A DNA stretch of 64,000 nucleotides from the NCBI GenBank assembly GCA_027079305.1, contig JALWVU010000070.1, positions 1 to 64,000 of the forward strand, given 5' to 3'. The notes beneath the pieces were generated by a model, which saw only the letters and a list, made by a program, of their open reading frames with translations, ran no database searches and was not told where the DNA came from. The position numbers and the translations under genes were made by a program. This document shows, piece after piece, positions 15,464 to 24,817 of the stretch. Position 1 is the first letter of the stretch. Each line of letters starts with the position of its first letter. Source of the DNA: Aquificaceae bacterium (lineage in GTDB: Bacteria; Aquificota; Aquificia; Aquificales; Aquificaceae).

Positions 15464-17500
15464 ATGTGGAGGAAACTCCTCCCCTTATGCTTTGCATCCA
15501 CCTTAATCCTGCTCGCATCCTGCGCTTCCAAGATCAGCTATAAGAAGGTTCTTCTCAAACCTTCCGGTGAACTGCAGGTCAGGACCTTTCCTGTGAAGAG
15601 TTTAGACAGAGCTACCGTCAGGTATGTGACCCTCGAGGATGTAAGGAGAACCCAGGCGAGGCGCGGTATTCCGGTGAGCTACGGTATAGTCGAGGGGAAA
15701 TCTCCTTTCCCTCCATATACATACATAGGTTGGAAGGTGGTGAAAAGCCCCGACTCCATCCCAGAAGAAAGTTATCCAGTGTTCGCGAACGTCTGCAAGG
15801 GCAGGAAGGTGATAGAAGGGAAAGAGGTTCTGAACTGTCCCTGGATCTGCTACTTAGACAGCGGAGAAGGGGGGAACTGCCTGGACCTTGGATTTCTGCC
15901 TTCTCCCATAGCCTACAGCGGGTCTCCCGTTACTTCCTCAGAGTTTGATATTGTGAGGTTTTTCTTCTACGAACCCTGGATAGATGTTCAGAGGGAAGAG
16001 ATACTCTTCCTCAAAGAGAATGAACTCTGCAGGTGGAGGTATCTGTCTGGAATTCTCAGGTGTGAGAGGCTGGAGGGAAACCACAAGCTTCCCAATCCCT
16101 CCTTCTTTATGAGCGGGCTTCCGGATGTGTTTTACGTCGCCTCCAACCCGGGGCGGTGTTTCTATGAAAGCTCCGCATCCACGATATTTTCCCTGAACTG
16201 CGATGTGAAGGACAGGCACATCTGCCTATACAAAGGGAACAAAAGGATCTTCTGTGGAGAACTCCCGCTCTATCTCGATATCCTCGAGACCGCCTATCTG
16301 ACGGATGGAGAAACACTGCTCATAACGGAGCAGGGTGTCTTGAGAAAGGACCTCTCCTCAGGTGTATCGGAGGTAGTTCATGAAGGATACGCTTGGATCA
16401 GTTTCGGTAGCTGTGATAGTGAGAGAGGTATGTGTAGTTACTTTCTTGAAACCACTCCCCGGGGATACATATACGCTGTGGGCAGGAATATCTACAAAGA
16501 TGTGGTTTACACAAGGCTCGCGGATATCCTCTTCGGTAGCGAGTATGAGATGGCAATCAAGAGCAGATCCCTCTTCGATCCTCCGGTGGTGATGAACACC
16601 ATCCTTGTGAAGTGTGAAAAGGGAGGTATAGTGTGGAAGTTTGCTGAGGAGCTTCTGCGGAGGTTCGAAAGAACTCTTCCACCGCAATTAATAAGTGTGG
16701 GGGATCTCAGGAAGGCTATCGATAACCTGCGGTTGGGCGTGGAGGTTTCGAGGGAAGTGTCGAACCTTCTGGTTGACCTTAAAAACAGGAAATCGGTGGA
16801 TCTCAACACATTTAGATCTCTACTGAGGAGGAAGGTGAAGGATAAGGAGATCCGGGAGGTTGTGATCTCCGCTGTATACTATGCGGGCCTCTTAAACGGG
16901 GGTATAAAGATCGAGGAGGGGGAGCTCTGTTCCACTCCCTACTACTTGAGAGTTGGTCTCGTAAACCTTGTAAGCAGGGATATTTACAACAACAGCGTTC
17001 CTATCCCCTTAGAAATGAACTCTGCGGGAATCCCCTACAGCTTCAAACTATTACCATTTAAGCTGGGAGGCAGATACCTGATACTTCTTATAACCAATAC
17101 AGATCCCGTAGTTGAAGCTGGTGGTATCTCTTTCAAGGTACTTTATGTGCTCCTCTCCCCGGAAGGGAAACTCCTCTCCTACAGGGAGGAGAAACACCGA
17201 GTTCCTGCAAGACCTGTAGAGTGCTTTTCTGAGAGCGATCTTCAGAGATTGCCGACTCTACTTATGTATTTCCCCGAAGAGGTAAGGATTTTATCCTCTG
17301 GTGAGATTAAGGCGGGTCTTTGCAGGCTCAGAGCAAACCGCGTGGAGGAACTGGAAAAGGCCCTGAGAAAGCTTCCCCGCAGGTTCCTGATCAGAGAGGT
17401 AGACGGATTGAAGGTGCTCCAAGTGGTAAGAGCGGGAGGAGAGAAAGAGATATACGATCTATACTTCAGAAGGATCGAAATGAACGGTGAGGTCAGATAA
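15464..17500 (+). CDS. large secreted lipoprotein of unknown function
   Basis: A 678-residue protein with a lipoprotein signal: positive start MWRKLL, hydrophobic core and lipobox LASC with Cys20. The mature part is rich in beta strands and has about 18 cysteines, often paired (CPWICYLDSGEGGNC, CYESSASTIFSLNCDVKDRHIC), which suggests disulfide-stabilised beta-sheet domains in the periplasm or at the surface. A helical segment lies near residues 395-465. No family is recognised. It starts 11 bp after polX and its stop overlaps the trmB start (TAATG), so the two are probably cotranscribed without obvious functional linkage. Confidence 0.7.
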   Translation: MWRKLLPLCFASTLILLASCASKISYKKVLLKPSGELQVRTFPVKSLDRATVRYVTLEDVRRTQARRGIPVSYGIVEGKSPFPPYTYIGWKVVKSPDSIPEESYPVFANVCKGRKVIEGKEVLNCPWICYLDSGEGGNCLDLGFLPSPIAYSGSPVTSSEFDIVRFFFYEPWIDVQREEILFLKENELCRWRYLSGILRCERLEGNHKLPNPSFFMSGLPDVFYVASNPGRCFYESSASTIFSLNCDVKDRHICLYKGNKRIFCGELPLYLDILETAYLTDGETLLITEQGVLRKDLSSGVSEVVHEGYAWISFGSCDSERGMCSYFLETTPRGYIYAVGRNIYKDVVYTRLADILFGSEYEMAIKSRSLFDPPVVMNTILVKCEKGGIVWKFAEELLRRFERTLPPQLISVGDLRKAIDNLRLGVEVSREVSNLLVDLKNRKSVDLNTFRSLLRRKVKDKEIREVVISAVYYAGLLNGGIKIEEGELCSTPYYLRVGLVNLVSRDIYNNSVPIPLEMNSAGIPYSFKLLPFKLGGRYLILLITNTDPVVEAGGISFKVLYVLLSPEGKLLSYREEKHRVPARPVECFSESDLQRLPTLLMYFPEEVRILSSGEIKAGLCRLRANRVEELEKALRKLPRRFLIREVDGLKVLQVVRAGGEKEIYDLYFRRIEMNGEVR

Positions 17501-18399
17501 TGCTATCCTGCTACATCAACTACAAAAGCATCGAAAAACCCCTCCCGTGGAAGGATCTTCTGGTGGAGATAGGTTTCGGAAGGGGGGACTTCACCGTAAA
17601 GCTCGCTAAGGATAATCCAGACAGAAAGATAATAGGCTTCGAACTTTCCGCGGTGTCGGTAGAAAAGCTCATGAAGAGGGTCAAGAAAGAGAACCTTAGG
17701 AACGTCCACTGCGTCAGATTAGACGCCTACTGGGGCTTTTACCTTTTGCTTAAGGACTCTTCCGTTGAGAGGATCTATATGAACTACCCGGATCCCTGGT
17801 TCAAGAAGCGCCACCACAAGAGAAGGCTTACCAAGGAAGATAACCTCTACATCTTCGCAAGGAAGCTAAAGAAAGGTGGGGAGATAAGGATAAGGACGGA
17901 CCACAGACCCTTCGTAGAGTTCACCCTGGAGGAAGCCGGAAAGTTGAGTGCATTTGAAATAAGTGTTAGAAGGCTCGAAGTGGAAGAGCCCTTGACCAAA
18001 TACGAGAGGAAGTGGCTACTTGAGGGAAAGGAGCTTACGGAGATAATTATGAAAAAGGTAAAGGATCCTCCCGAAAGATCCATACCGAGACTGAAGGAGG
18101 TAAAGGAGTTGTTTCCTGTAAAGGTGGAAGGAAAAGAGCTGAATCTGAGGGCACTGGAGAACTCCCAGTTCCAGCTCGGAGAAAAGGTATATCTCAAGTT
18201 TTTCAAATTCTACGAAGGTGAAGAGGGATACCTGCTTGAGACTCTTTTATCAGAAGAAGGTTTCCTTCAAAAGTTCTTCATTTTGGTAAAAAGGAAGGGA
18301 AACAGCTACGTAGTGGACGTATCTCCCTTCAGCGAGGTTCTCCGCACGGAGAATGTCCAGAGGGCGGTTCAGGTGGTTGCGGAAGAAGGGTTTGTGTAG
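17500..18399 (+). CDS. trmB: tRNA (guanine-N7)-methyltransferase with C-terminal extension
   Basis: TrmB methylates N7 of G46 in the variable loop of tRNA. The S-adenosylmethionine loop EIGFGRGDF is at residues 23-31 and the family motif YMNYPDPWFKKRHHKRRL near 90-107. The methyltransferase domain ends near residue 190; a further 110 residues form a C-terminal extension, similar to the longer thermophile versions in Aquificaceae, probably aiding tRNA binding or stability. The N-terminal extension common in mesophile TrmB is absent. The ATG overlaps the preceding stop by one base. Confidence 0.88.
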   Translation: MLSCYINYKSIEKPLPWKDLLVEIGFGRGDFTVKLAKDNPDRKIIGFELSAVSVEKLMKRVKKENLRNVHCVRLDAYWGFYLLLKDSSVERIYMNYPDPWFKKRHHKRRLTKEDNLYIFARKLKKGGEIRIRTDHRPFVEFTLEEAGKLSAFEISVRRLEVEEPLTKYERKWLLEGKELTEIIMKKVKDPPERSIPRLKEVKELFPVKVEGKELNLRALENSQFQLGEKVYLKFFKFYEGEEGYLLETLLSEEGFLQKFFILVKRKGNSYVVDVSPFSEVLRTENVQRAVQVVAEEGFV

Positions 18400-18454
18400 T
18401 TGGCAACCCCCCGAGGAACCTTAGGTCTCTAAAGGCTATATCTACCTATGAAGT

Positions 18455-18991
18455 TCATACCATTATCTCGCTTATACCCTCGCACTTCATAAGCTTTGAA
18501 AAAACCGTGCTTATTATGTAGTCCGAGAGCTTAACTATCTCTGTCCTCAGCCTGTGGGAGATGTAATCACTTTCACGGGGGCACTTCTTGGCCACGTAGT
18601 CCTCTATCTCCTCCCCGTTTATTAGTATGGTCTCTTTCTTAGAGATCCAGCCCTTTTTGTATCTGAACTGGGCGTTGTAGGTTACCTGGTGAGCACCTCC
18701 GAGGGGTATGTCCCAGAGTATAACGGGATACACTGTTATGCTGAGCTGTAGTCCCAGTATGTTTATGTACTTGTATACCTTGAGCCAGTTCACCATACAC
18801 CTGTCCTTCTCGCAGTCTTCTATCAGGTGGGTGTTCTCATCGAAGGCGAAGTGGTGTTCGAGTATGCACATGAAGCGTTTTTCGTTCCTCCCCAGCCACC
18901 TTCTTAGCCTTTCCACTTCCTCGTCCGGAGCCGGATCTATACCGGAGAGGAACTTTTTTATGTTAAAGGTGAACTCCTCTACCTGCTCCAT
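18455..18991 (-). CDS. hypothetical cytoplasmic protein
   Basis: A 178-residue protein without signal peptide or membrane segment. It has an acidic helical N-terminus, and cysteines in the spaced positions CILEHHF, DCEKDRC and KKCPRESD that might bind a metal, with His residues in EHHFAFDENTH. No family is recognised. A GAGGGG site precedes the ATG at 18991. It lies just upstream of nothing on its strand and downstream of dxs by sequence order, 40 bp from the dxs stop, so it could be the head of the dxs-oriented unit only if transcription ran outward; more likely it is a single gene. Confidence 0.6.
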   Translation of the reverse strand: MEQVEEFTFNIKKFLSGIDPAPDEEVERLRRWLGRNEKRFMCILEHHFAFDENTHLIEDCEKDRCMVNWLKVYKYINILGLQLSITVYPVILWDIPLGGAHQVTYNAQFRYKKGWISKKETILINGEEIEDYVAKKCPRESDYISHRLRTEIVKLSDYIISTVFSKLMKCEGISEIMV

Positions 18992-19031
18992 GACCGCCCC
19001 TCCTCAAATCTATTCTAAACCAAACTTTCGT

Positions 19032-20918
19032 TCACAGGCCTATAGCCTTCTTCATGAGGGCGTCCTTGACCGCCCTCTCTATACCTTCCGCGTCTATCCC
19101 CACCAGGTTTCTGAGAAGGTTCTGGTTTCCATGGTCTATGAATCTATCCGGAACTCCAAGGTTCACAACTCTCTTACTTATCCCCCTCTTGGCGAGGAAC
19201 TCCAGGACTCCGGAACCAAAGCCACCGACTACGGTGTTGTCCTCCACCGTGATGATCAAATCGTATCTTTCACATACGTCAAGGAGCATGTTCTCGTCCA
19301 TCGGCTTTACAAAGCGGGCGTTTACAACTCCTGCCTTTATACCCTCCTTGTATAGATTTTCCGCGGCTTTCATGGCCTGGTAAACCGGATATCCTACCGC
19401 CAGAATCACCACATCCTCACCTTCCAGAAGCTCCTCCCAGGTTCCTATCTCTATCTTGTTGAAACCTTCGGTGGGAACACCGTAAGCTGCACCCCTCGGA
19501 TACCTGACCGCAAAGGGAACCGAGCTGTTTACCGCGGTATAGAGTAGGTCCCTCAGTTCCTGCTCATCCTTTGGGGCTGAAACTACCATATTGGGAATGC
19601 ACCTGAGATAGGAAAGATCGAATACCCCGTGGTGGGTAGGTCCGTCGTCTCCCACAAGACCTCCCCTGTCTATGGCAAAGGTGACGGGAAGGTTCTGGAG
19701 GGCTATGTCGTGTATGACCTGGTCGTAGGCCCTCTGTAGGAAGGTGGAGTAGTAGGCGGTCACGGGCTTCATACCCTCACAGGCCAGTCCCGCCGCGAAG
19801 GTGGCCGCGTGCTGTTCCGCTATGCCAACGTCGAAGAACCTCTCGGGAAACCTCTTGGAGAACTCCACGAGTCCCGAGCCCTCCCTCATGGCGGGGGTTA
19901 TAACCACTATCCTCTCGTCCTTTTCCGCCAGCTCCACTATGGCCTTCCCGAACACGGAGGTCCAGGTGGGGGGCGAAGGCTTCTTTATTATCTCTCCGGA
20001 CTCCACCTTGTAGGGGGCTACTCCGTGCCACTTGACAGGATCCTCTTCAGCGGGCCTGTATCCTTTCCCCTTCTTGGTGACCACGTGAAGGAGCACGGGG
20101 CCCTTTATGTCCTTGGCGTTTTTCAGGGTCTTTTCGAGGGCCTTTATGTCATGCCCGTCTATCACACCTATGTAGTTGAAGCCGAGCTCTTCGAAGATCA
20201 CGCCCGGGGATATCAGACCCTTCAGGAACTCCTCGGTGAGCTTCATGAAGCGCAAAGGTGTGTCTCCAAAGTGTTTGAGGAGGTTCTTTATCTTCCGCCT
20301 TGACTCCTGAACGAAGTGTCCGCTCAGTATCCTGCTCAGGTATGTAGATATCGCTCCCACGTTGGGAGATATGGACATCTCGTTGTCGTTGAGTATCACT
20401 ATGAACCTGTCGGGTCTCAGGTGTCCCGCGTTGTTGAGGGCCTCAAAGGCCATACCTGCGGTCATGGCCCCGTCCCCGATCACAGCAACCACGTAGCTGT
20501 CATTCCCCTTAAGGTCCTTGGCAATTCTGAAGCCGAGGGCTGCGGATATGGATGTGGAGCTGTGGCCCGCACCGAAGGCGTCGTAAGGGCTCTCCACCCT
20601 TCTCAGAAACCCTGCTATCCCTCCGTGCTGGCGCAGGGTCGGAAAAGCCTCTTTCCTGTCTGTGAGAATCTTCCACGGATATCCCTGATGTCCTATGTCC
20701 CAGATTACGGTGTCCTTAGGGGGATCGAACACCCTCAGGAGGGCTATCGTAAGCTCCACCACACCGAGCCCAGGTCCCACGTGCCCGCCGTTCTTTGAGG
20801 TCACCTGGATTATGTAGTCCCGGACCTCCCGGGCGAGTTTTTCGAGATCTTCGTAGGATAAATCCTTTATGTCCGAAGGACCCGAGTAGTTCTTAAGGAT
20901 CTCGTATCCCTCTAACAT
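19032..20918 (-). CDS. dxs: 1-deoxy-D-xylulose-5-phosphate synthase
   Basis: Dxs condenses pyruvate and glyceraldehyde 3-phosphate, the first step of the methylerythritol phosphate route to isoprenoids. The 628 residues show the transketolase layout: thiamine diphosphate motif GDGAMTAGMAFEALNNAG near 150-167, NDNEMSISPNVGA near 180, GPVLLHVVTKKGKGY near 270, the pyrimidine domain with FDVGIAEQHAATFAAGLA near 365, and TFAIDRGGLVGDDGPTHHG near 415-433, where the paired His residues are conserved. The ATG at 20918 fits the family start. It is followed downstream on its strand by the small hypothetical gene. Confidence 0.95.
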   Translation of the reverse strand: MLEGYEILKNYSGPSDIKDLSYEDLEKLAREVRDYIIQVTSKNGGHVGPGLGVVELTIALLRVFDPPKDTVIWDIGHQGYPWKILTDRKEAFPTLRQHGGIAGFLRRVESPYDAFGAGHSSTSISAALGFRIAKDLKGNDSYVVAVIGDGAMTAGMAFEALNNAGHLRPDRFIVILNDNEMSISPNVGAISTYLSRILSGHFVQESRRKIKNLLKHFGDTPLRFMKLTEEFLKGLISPGVIFEELGFNYIGVIDGHDIKALEKTLKNAKDIKGPVLLHVVTKKGKGYRPAEEDPVKWHGVAPYKVESGEIIKKPSPPTWTSVFGKAIVELAEKDERIVVITPAMREGSGLVEFSKRFPERFFDVGIAEQHAATFAAGLACEGMKPVTAYYSTFLQRAYDQVIHDIALQNLPVTFAIDRGGLVGDDGPTHHGVFDLSYLRCIPNMVVSAPKDEQELRDLLYTAVNSSVPFAVRYPRGAAYGVPTEGFNKIEIGTWEELLEGEDVVILAVGYPVYQAMKAAENLYKEGIKAGVVNARFVKPMDENMLLDVCERYDLIITVEDNTVVGGFGSGVLEFLAKRGISKRVVNLGVPDRFIDHGNQNLLRNLVGIDAEGIERAVKDALMKKAIGL

Positions 20919-20938
20919 AAGCTAAAAGTTATTCTCCC

Positions 20939-21343
20939 TCAGAAGAAAATCAATCTCAGGAGCCATCCGAATATAAGGACGCTCAGAGAGAGACCCAAAC
21001 CCACGAAGGAAAACAGGATGCCCCACTTTCTTCCAAGTTCGGTCTGCTTTATCCAGAGCACCACAAAGGTTACAAGCGTATAGCCAGCCAGAGCTATCCC
21101 CAGCCACTTGTGGGGGAAGAGGAATATGAAGGGGGCCTTCTGCTGAACGTATTGGGTTCCCGCCACCGAAAGTCCTGTCAGGACCGCAAGTATTGAAAAT
21201 ATGACCGATACAGCGTGGTTCGTCAGAGCATAGTAGAAGGTGAAGTCTGACCTCCTTAAAAGAGTGAAATATAGGAAGTATGCGGTGTAGCTGGATACGA
21301 GTGCCCCCACAGCAAAGTATATGATCAGGGGATGATAGTTCAT
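20939..21343 (-). CDS. four-helix membrane protein (DUF2231-like)
   Basis: A 134-residue protein with four hydrophobic segments (about 7-29, 42-62, 80-98 and 108-131), the layout of small DUF2231-type membrane proteins. His residues in NYHPLIIYF, NHAVSV and PHKWLG resemble the heme- or metal-binding positions seen in such families, but this is inference. The ATG at 21343 has AGGAGG eight bases upstream, better than the GTG two codons earlier that overlaps the reverse gyrase stop. It lies between reverse gyrase and dxs on the same strand. Confidence 0.65.
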   Translation of the reverse strand: MNYHPLIIYFAVGALVSSYTAYFLYFTLLRRSDFTFYYALTNHAVSVIFSILAVLTGLSVAGTQYVQQKAPFIFLFPHKWLGIALAGYTLVTFVVLWIKQTELGRKWGILFSFVGLGLSLSVLIFGWLLRLIFF

Positions 21344-21348
21344 ACTCA

Positions 21349-24300
21349 CTACCTCCTCACGCTCGCCTCAAACTCTATTATATCTTTGTATAGGGAGTCC
21401 AGGACGTCCCTGTAATCTTCCTTCCCCTCCTCGATCCCGTCCATAAGCTCCTCCAGCCTTCTGGTGAACTCCTCCGATACGAAGGGGATTATCTTCTCCT
21501 GTCTCTTTAAAAACTCGTAAACCTCCTTCCCGAGCTTTGTGGGGAGCAGGAAGCCGTTTCTCTCTACCACGTATCCCCTCTCTAAGAGCTTCTCTACCGT
21601 GCTGGCGTAGGTGGAGGGCCTGCCTATACCCCTCCTCTTCATCTCCTGAACAAGGCTCCCCTGGGTAAAGAGGTAGGCGCCAGGAAGCTCCTTGAACTGT
21701 TTAAGGTCAGAAACATTCACCTTTCCTTCCAGATCAGGATGCAGATCTATCTGGTAAAGTCGTGTGAATCCCTCTTCAAGGACGCGGGTCCTGAGCCTGA
21801 CCTCCTGATATCTGCCCAGGGCTTTCACTCTGACGTCCCTGACCTTTACCTTGACGGGTCTCATCTGGGATGCCATGAACCTCCTGAAGATGAGGTCATA
21901 CAGAGATATGTGGTCTCTTCCAAGGTCCTGAACCTGACCAGAGAGGACCACAGAGCGAAGCTCCTCCGGATCGAGAGCCTTTGTGGGCCTTATGCACTCG
22001 TGGGCTCCTCCCTCTCCCCATCTCCTCGGCTGGAAGAACTCTTCCCCCACCTCCTCTTTCAGATACTCCCTCGCCACTCCTATCCCCGCGTCCGATACGC
22101 GTGTGGAATCGGTCCTGTGGTAAGTGATGAAGCCTTTCTCGAAGAGGTCCTGGGCGAGCTCCATGGTCTTTCTGACGCTGAACTTGAACCTGTCCGAGGC
22201 CTCCTTGAGGAGTGTGTCCGTGGTGAAGGGTGGAGGTGGACTGATAACTTCCTCTTCCTCCTTCAGGATCTCAAACTCGACCTCCTCAAGCTTTTCGAAG
22301 AACTCCTTGGCCTCCTTCTTTGTGGAAAACTCAAACTCCACCCTGAGCCATCTTCCCTTATCTCTGAAGGTTATCTGGACCACAGGCCTTTTCTTCCTGT
22401 ATTCCTTTTCCCTCTCTATTATCCATCCGAGGACGGGTATCTGGACCCTTCCTCCAGAAAGCCAAGATTTGCGGAAGGTGGACTGAAGTATCCTCGAGAC
22501 CTCAAAGCCCACCCACCTGTCCGCCACTCTCCTGACTATCTGGGCCTTTACCAGGTTCTCGTCGAAGTCTCTCGGACTTTCCAGGGCTCTCGATATGGCC
22601 TTCCTCGTTACCTCGTGGAACTCTATCCTCTTTATCCGGGGAACGAAGGGTGAGAGTATAGCCCCCACGTCCCAGCCTATCTTTTCTCCCTCCGTGTCGG
22701 GGTCCGTAGCCACGTAAGCGCTCTCCACCTCTTGAGCCACAAGTCTGAGACCCTTTATCGTTCCTTCCTTGTTCTCTATGACCTCGTAAACGGGGAGGAA
22801 ATCTCCGTTCTCTACGAAGACTCCGTGAAAGCCTCCTTCCTTGGCGAGGTCGAGTATGTGTCCGAGAGAGGAGGTTATCATGATATAGAAGTCTCCTGCA
22901 CTTATCTCAAGAACTTCAAAATCTCCGAACCTGCGAGAAACTGGCTTTCCGAAGAAGTTGGCTATGGTCCTCGCCTTGTTGGGAGACTCGACCACTATGA
23001 GAACTGGTCTGACATGCTCCCTCCTCTCTATCTCTGCCCTGCCTTCGAGGATTTCCCTAACCTTTTTCCTGTCCTTGTCTACCTCCTCAAGTATCTTTTC
23101 CAGATCTTCCTCTTTCGCCTCCCTGAACTTTACCTCCTCGTTGAACCATCTAACCTTCTTTACGAGGTTGTTGAAAGCCCTCCTGTCTTCCACGAGAACA
23201 TAGCTTAGGCCCCTCGTTATACCTCCCGGATACATCCTCGAGGTTCTTCCCGAGGCCTGCAGATACCCTGTAACGTCCGCAACAACGAGGGAGTATCCCT
23301 TCTCTGTTTTTCGGAGTGTTATCTCCTCGGAGTTTTCTATGAGCTCTCTGACCTCTTCCGAGAGAAGGAAGGCCTTTATCTTCTCCCTCAGGTCCTCGAT
23401 CCTCTTCTTAAGGTCCGGAGTCCTCTCTATGAACTCTTCGCTGATGAAGGAATACCTTCTTAAGGTCTGAATCCAGGAGTCCACCTCCTTCAATTTCTCC
23501 TTTAGAGATTTTGCTATCAGAGGCCTTATGGAGAGAAGGGACCAGAGAAGGTGGGAGACACTCGTCTCTATGTTCAAAGATACGGTTATCTTGGGAACAC
23601 CGTAGAAGAGGGCGTATCTGACTACATGGGGCAGGTCGAGGCCCCTGACGAGAGGATTCCTGTAGGAGGATATTCCCACAAGAACCTCCACCTCTCCCCT
23701 TTCGAAGGCGGAAAAGTCCTTTATATCTTCGTAGGACTTTGCCCTTACGCCAGAATCCTTCAGTAGAGATACTACCTCCCTGACAGCCTCCTTTCCAGCG
23801 TCCGAGGAAACGAAGACGAGACCGCCCCCGCCGAGCTTTTTAACCCTTTCCACAAGGGCCTTCTTCAGATCCTCCACCTCTTCGTAGAGGTCCTCCACGT
23901 TCCTGAGATACAGGGTGGGTTTGCCCACTTCAAAGCCCAGAAGCTCCCTGAATAGCTTTATCCTGCTCGACCTCGGATTTCCTGTTGCGGAGGATACTAC
24001 GAGAACACCTCTGGCTTTGCTCTGGAGTGAAGATGTCTTCCCCGAAAGCTCCCTTATCTTCTCCCAGTCTTCCTTGCTCTTTTTCCTCTTCTCCTTCAGC
24101 TTTATAAGCTCCATCGCGACCTCTACGTCCTCTTCAGAAAAGCCGAGCATGGTGAGAACCTTGTCTATGTTCTTGGCGGTCTTCAGGAAAGAGTCCACGT
24201 CGTCCACGAATATGAAATCGAACTCTTTGGGGATTATCTCGTAGTTTTTGTAGAGATACATGGAGGTTGTAACGAGGATCCTGAAGTCCCCCGACGCTAT

Positions 24301-24792
24301 CCTTTCCCTTATCTCCTTCTTTCTCTTCTCCGAGGCGTCCACCGCCACCACAACCTCATCTTCAGACAATCCCATGCTAAGAAGCTTTTTACTTACCTGA
24401 TCGAGTAGGAGTTTGGTGGGAAGGAGTATGTAGCTCCTTTTGCCCTCTGAAGAAAGGTAGTAGGCTGTTATGAGGCCAAAGGTGGTTTTACCCACACCCG
24501 TGGGAGCGAGTAGGGCGAAACTCCTCCCGAGGAGGACCTTCTTTATCCAGGACCTCTGAAGACTCCAGGGGTCGCTACCTACCTTCTCCCTGAATATCTT
24601 CTCCCATTCGGAGAGTTTCCTCTCCACCTCGCAGAGGTCCTTCAGACTCCCCTTTTCTACGTGTGAGCAGAGTTCTGCTCTATCCACTTCCTTGGGCAGG
24701 CACCTCTCACAGGGGAGGCCCTTTGATAGCCTCTCCGCTGTTATGTCTCCACCGCAGTTAGGACAGAGCTTCTCGAAAACCGCTGAGATCAT
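21349..24792 (-). CDS. rgy: reverse gyrase
   Basis: Reverse gyrase introduces positive supercoils into DNA with ATP and is the one protein almost confined to hyperthermophiles. The 1147 residues contain an N-terminal zinc finger (Cys10, Cys13, Cys28, Cys31), the helicase-like half with APTGVGKT at 96-103, FVDDVDSF in place of a DEAD box, VVSSATG, and motif VI QASGRTSRMYPGG near 515-527, then the topoisomerase IA half with TOPRIM VVESPNKARTIANFFGKP near 600, TDPDTEGEKIGWD, and the catalytic Tyr in GFITYHRTDSTR near 900. A second Zn finger is not evident. Strong indicator of growth above about 75-80 C. Confidence 0.97.
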   Translation of the reverse strand: MISAVFEKLCPNCGGDITAERLSKGLPCERCLPKEVDRAELCSHVEKGSLKDLCEVERKLSEWEKIFREKVGSDPWSLQRSWIKKVLLGRSFALLAPTGVGKTTFGLITAYYLSSEGKRSYILLPTKLLLDQVSKKLLSMGLSEDEVVVAVDASEKRKKEIRERIASGDFRILVTTSMYLYKNYEIIPKEFDFIFVDDVDSFLKTAKNIDKVLTMLGFSEEDVEVAMELIKLKEKRKKSKEDWEKIRELSGKTSSLQSKARGVLVVSSATGNPRSSRIKLFRELLGFEVGKPTLYLRNVEDLYEEVEDLKKALVERVKKLGGGGLVFVSSDAGKEAVREVVSLLKDSGVRAKSYEDIKDFSAFERGEVEVLVGISSYRNPLVRGLDLPHVVRYALFYGVPKITVSLNIETSVSHLLWSLLSIRPLIAKSLKEKLKEVDSWIQTLRRYSFISEEFIERTPDLKKRIEDLREKIKAFLLSEEVRELIENSEEITLRKTEKGYSLVVADVTGYLQASGRTSRMYPGGITRGLSYVLVEDRRAFNNLVKKVRWFNEEVKFREAKEEDLEKILEEVDKDRKKVREILEGRAEIERREHVRPVLIVVESPNKARTIANFFGKPVSRRFGDFEVLEISAGDFYIMITSSLGHILDLAKEGGFHGVFVENGDFLPVYEVIENKEGTIKGLRLVAQEVESAYVATDPDTEGEKIGWDVGAILSPFVPRIKRIEFHEVTRKAISRALESPRDFDENLVKAQIVRRVADRWVGFEVSRILQSTFRKSWLSGGRVQIPVLGWIIEREKEYRKKRPVVQITFRDKGRWLRVEFEFSTKKEAKEFFEKLEEVEFEILKEEEEVISPPPPFTTDTLLKEASDRFKFSVRKTMELAQDLFEKGFITYHRTDSTRVSDAGIGVAREYLKEEVGEEFFQPRRWGEGGAHECIRPTKALDPEELRSVVLSGQVQDLGRDHISLYDLIFRRFMASQMRPVKVKVRDVRVKALGRYQEVRLRTRVLEEGFTRLYQIDLHPDLEGKVNVSDLKQFKELPGAYLFTQGSLVQEMKRRGIGRPSTYASTVEKLLERGYVVERNGFLLPTKLGKEVYEFLKRQEKIIPFVSEEFTRRLEELMDGIEEGKEDYRDVLDSLYKDIIEFEASVRR

Positions 24793-24817
24793 GACCTCAT
24801 AATTTTATACTTATAGG

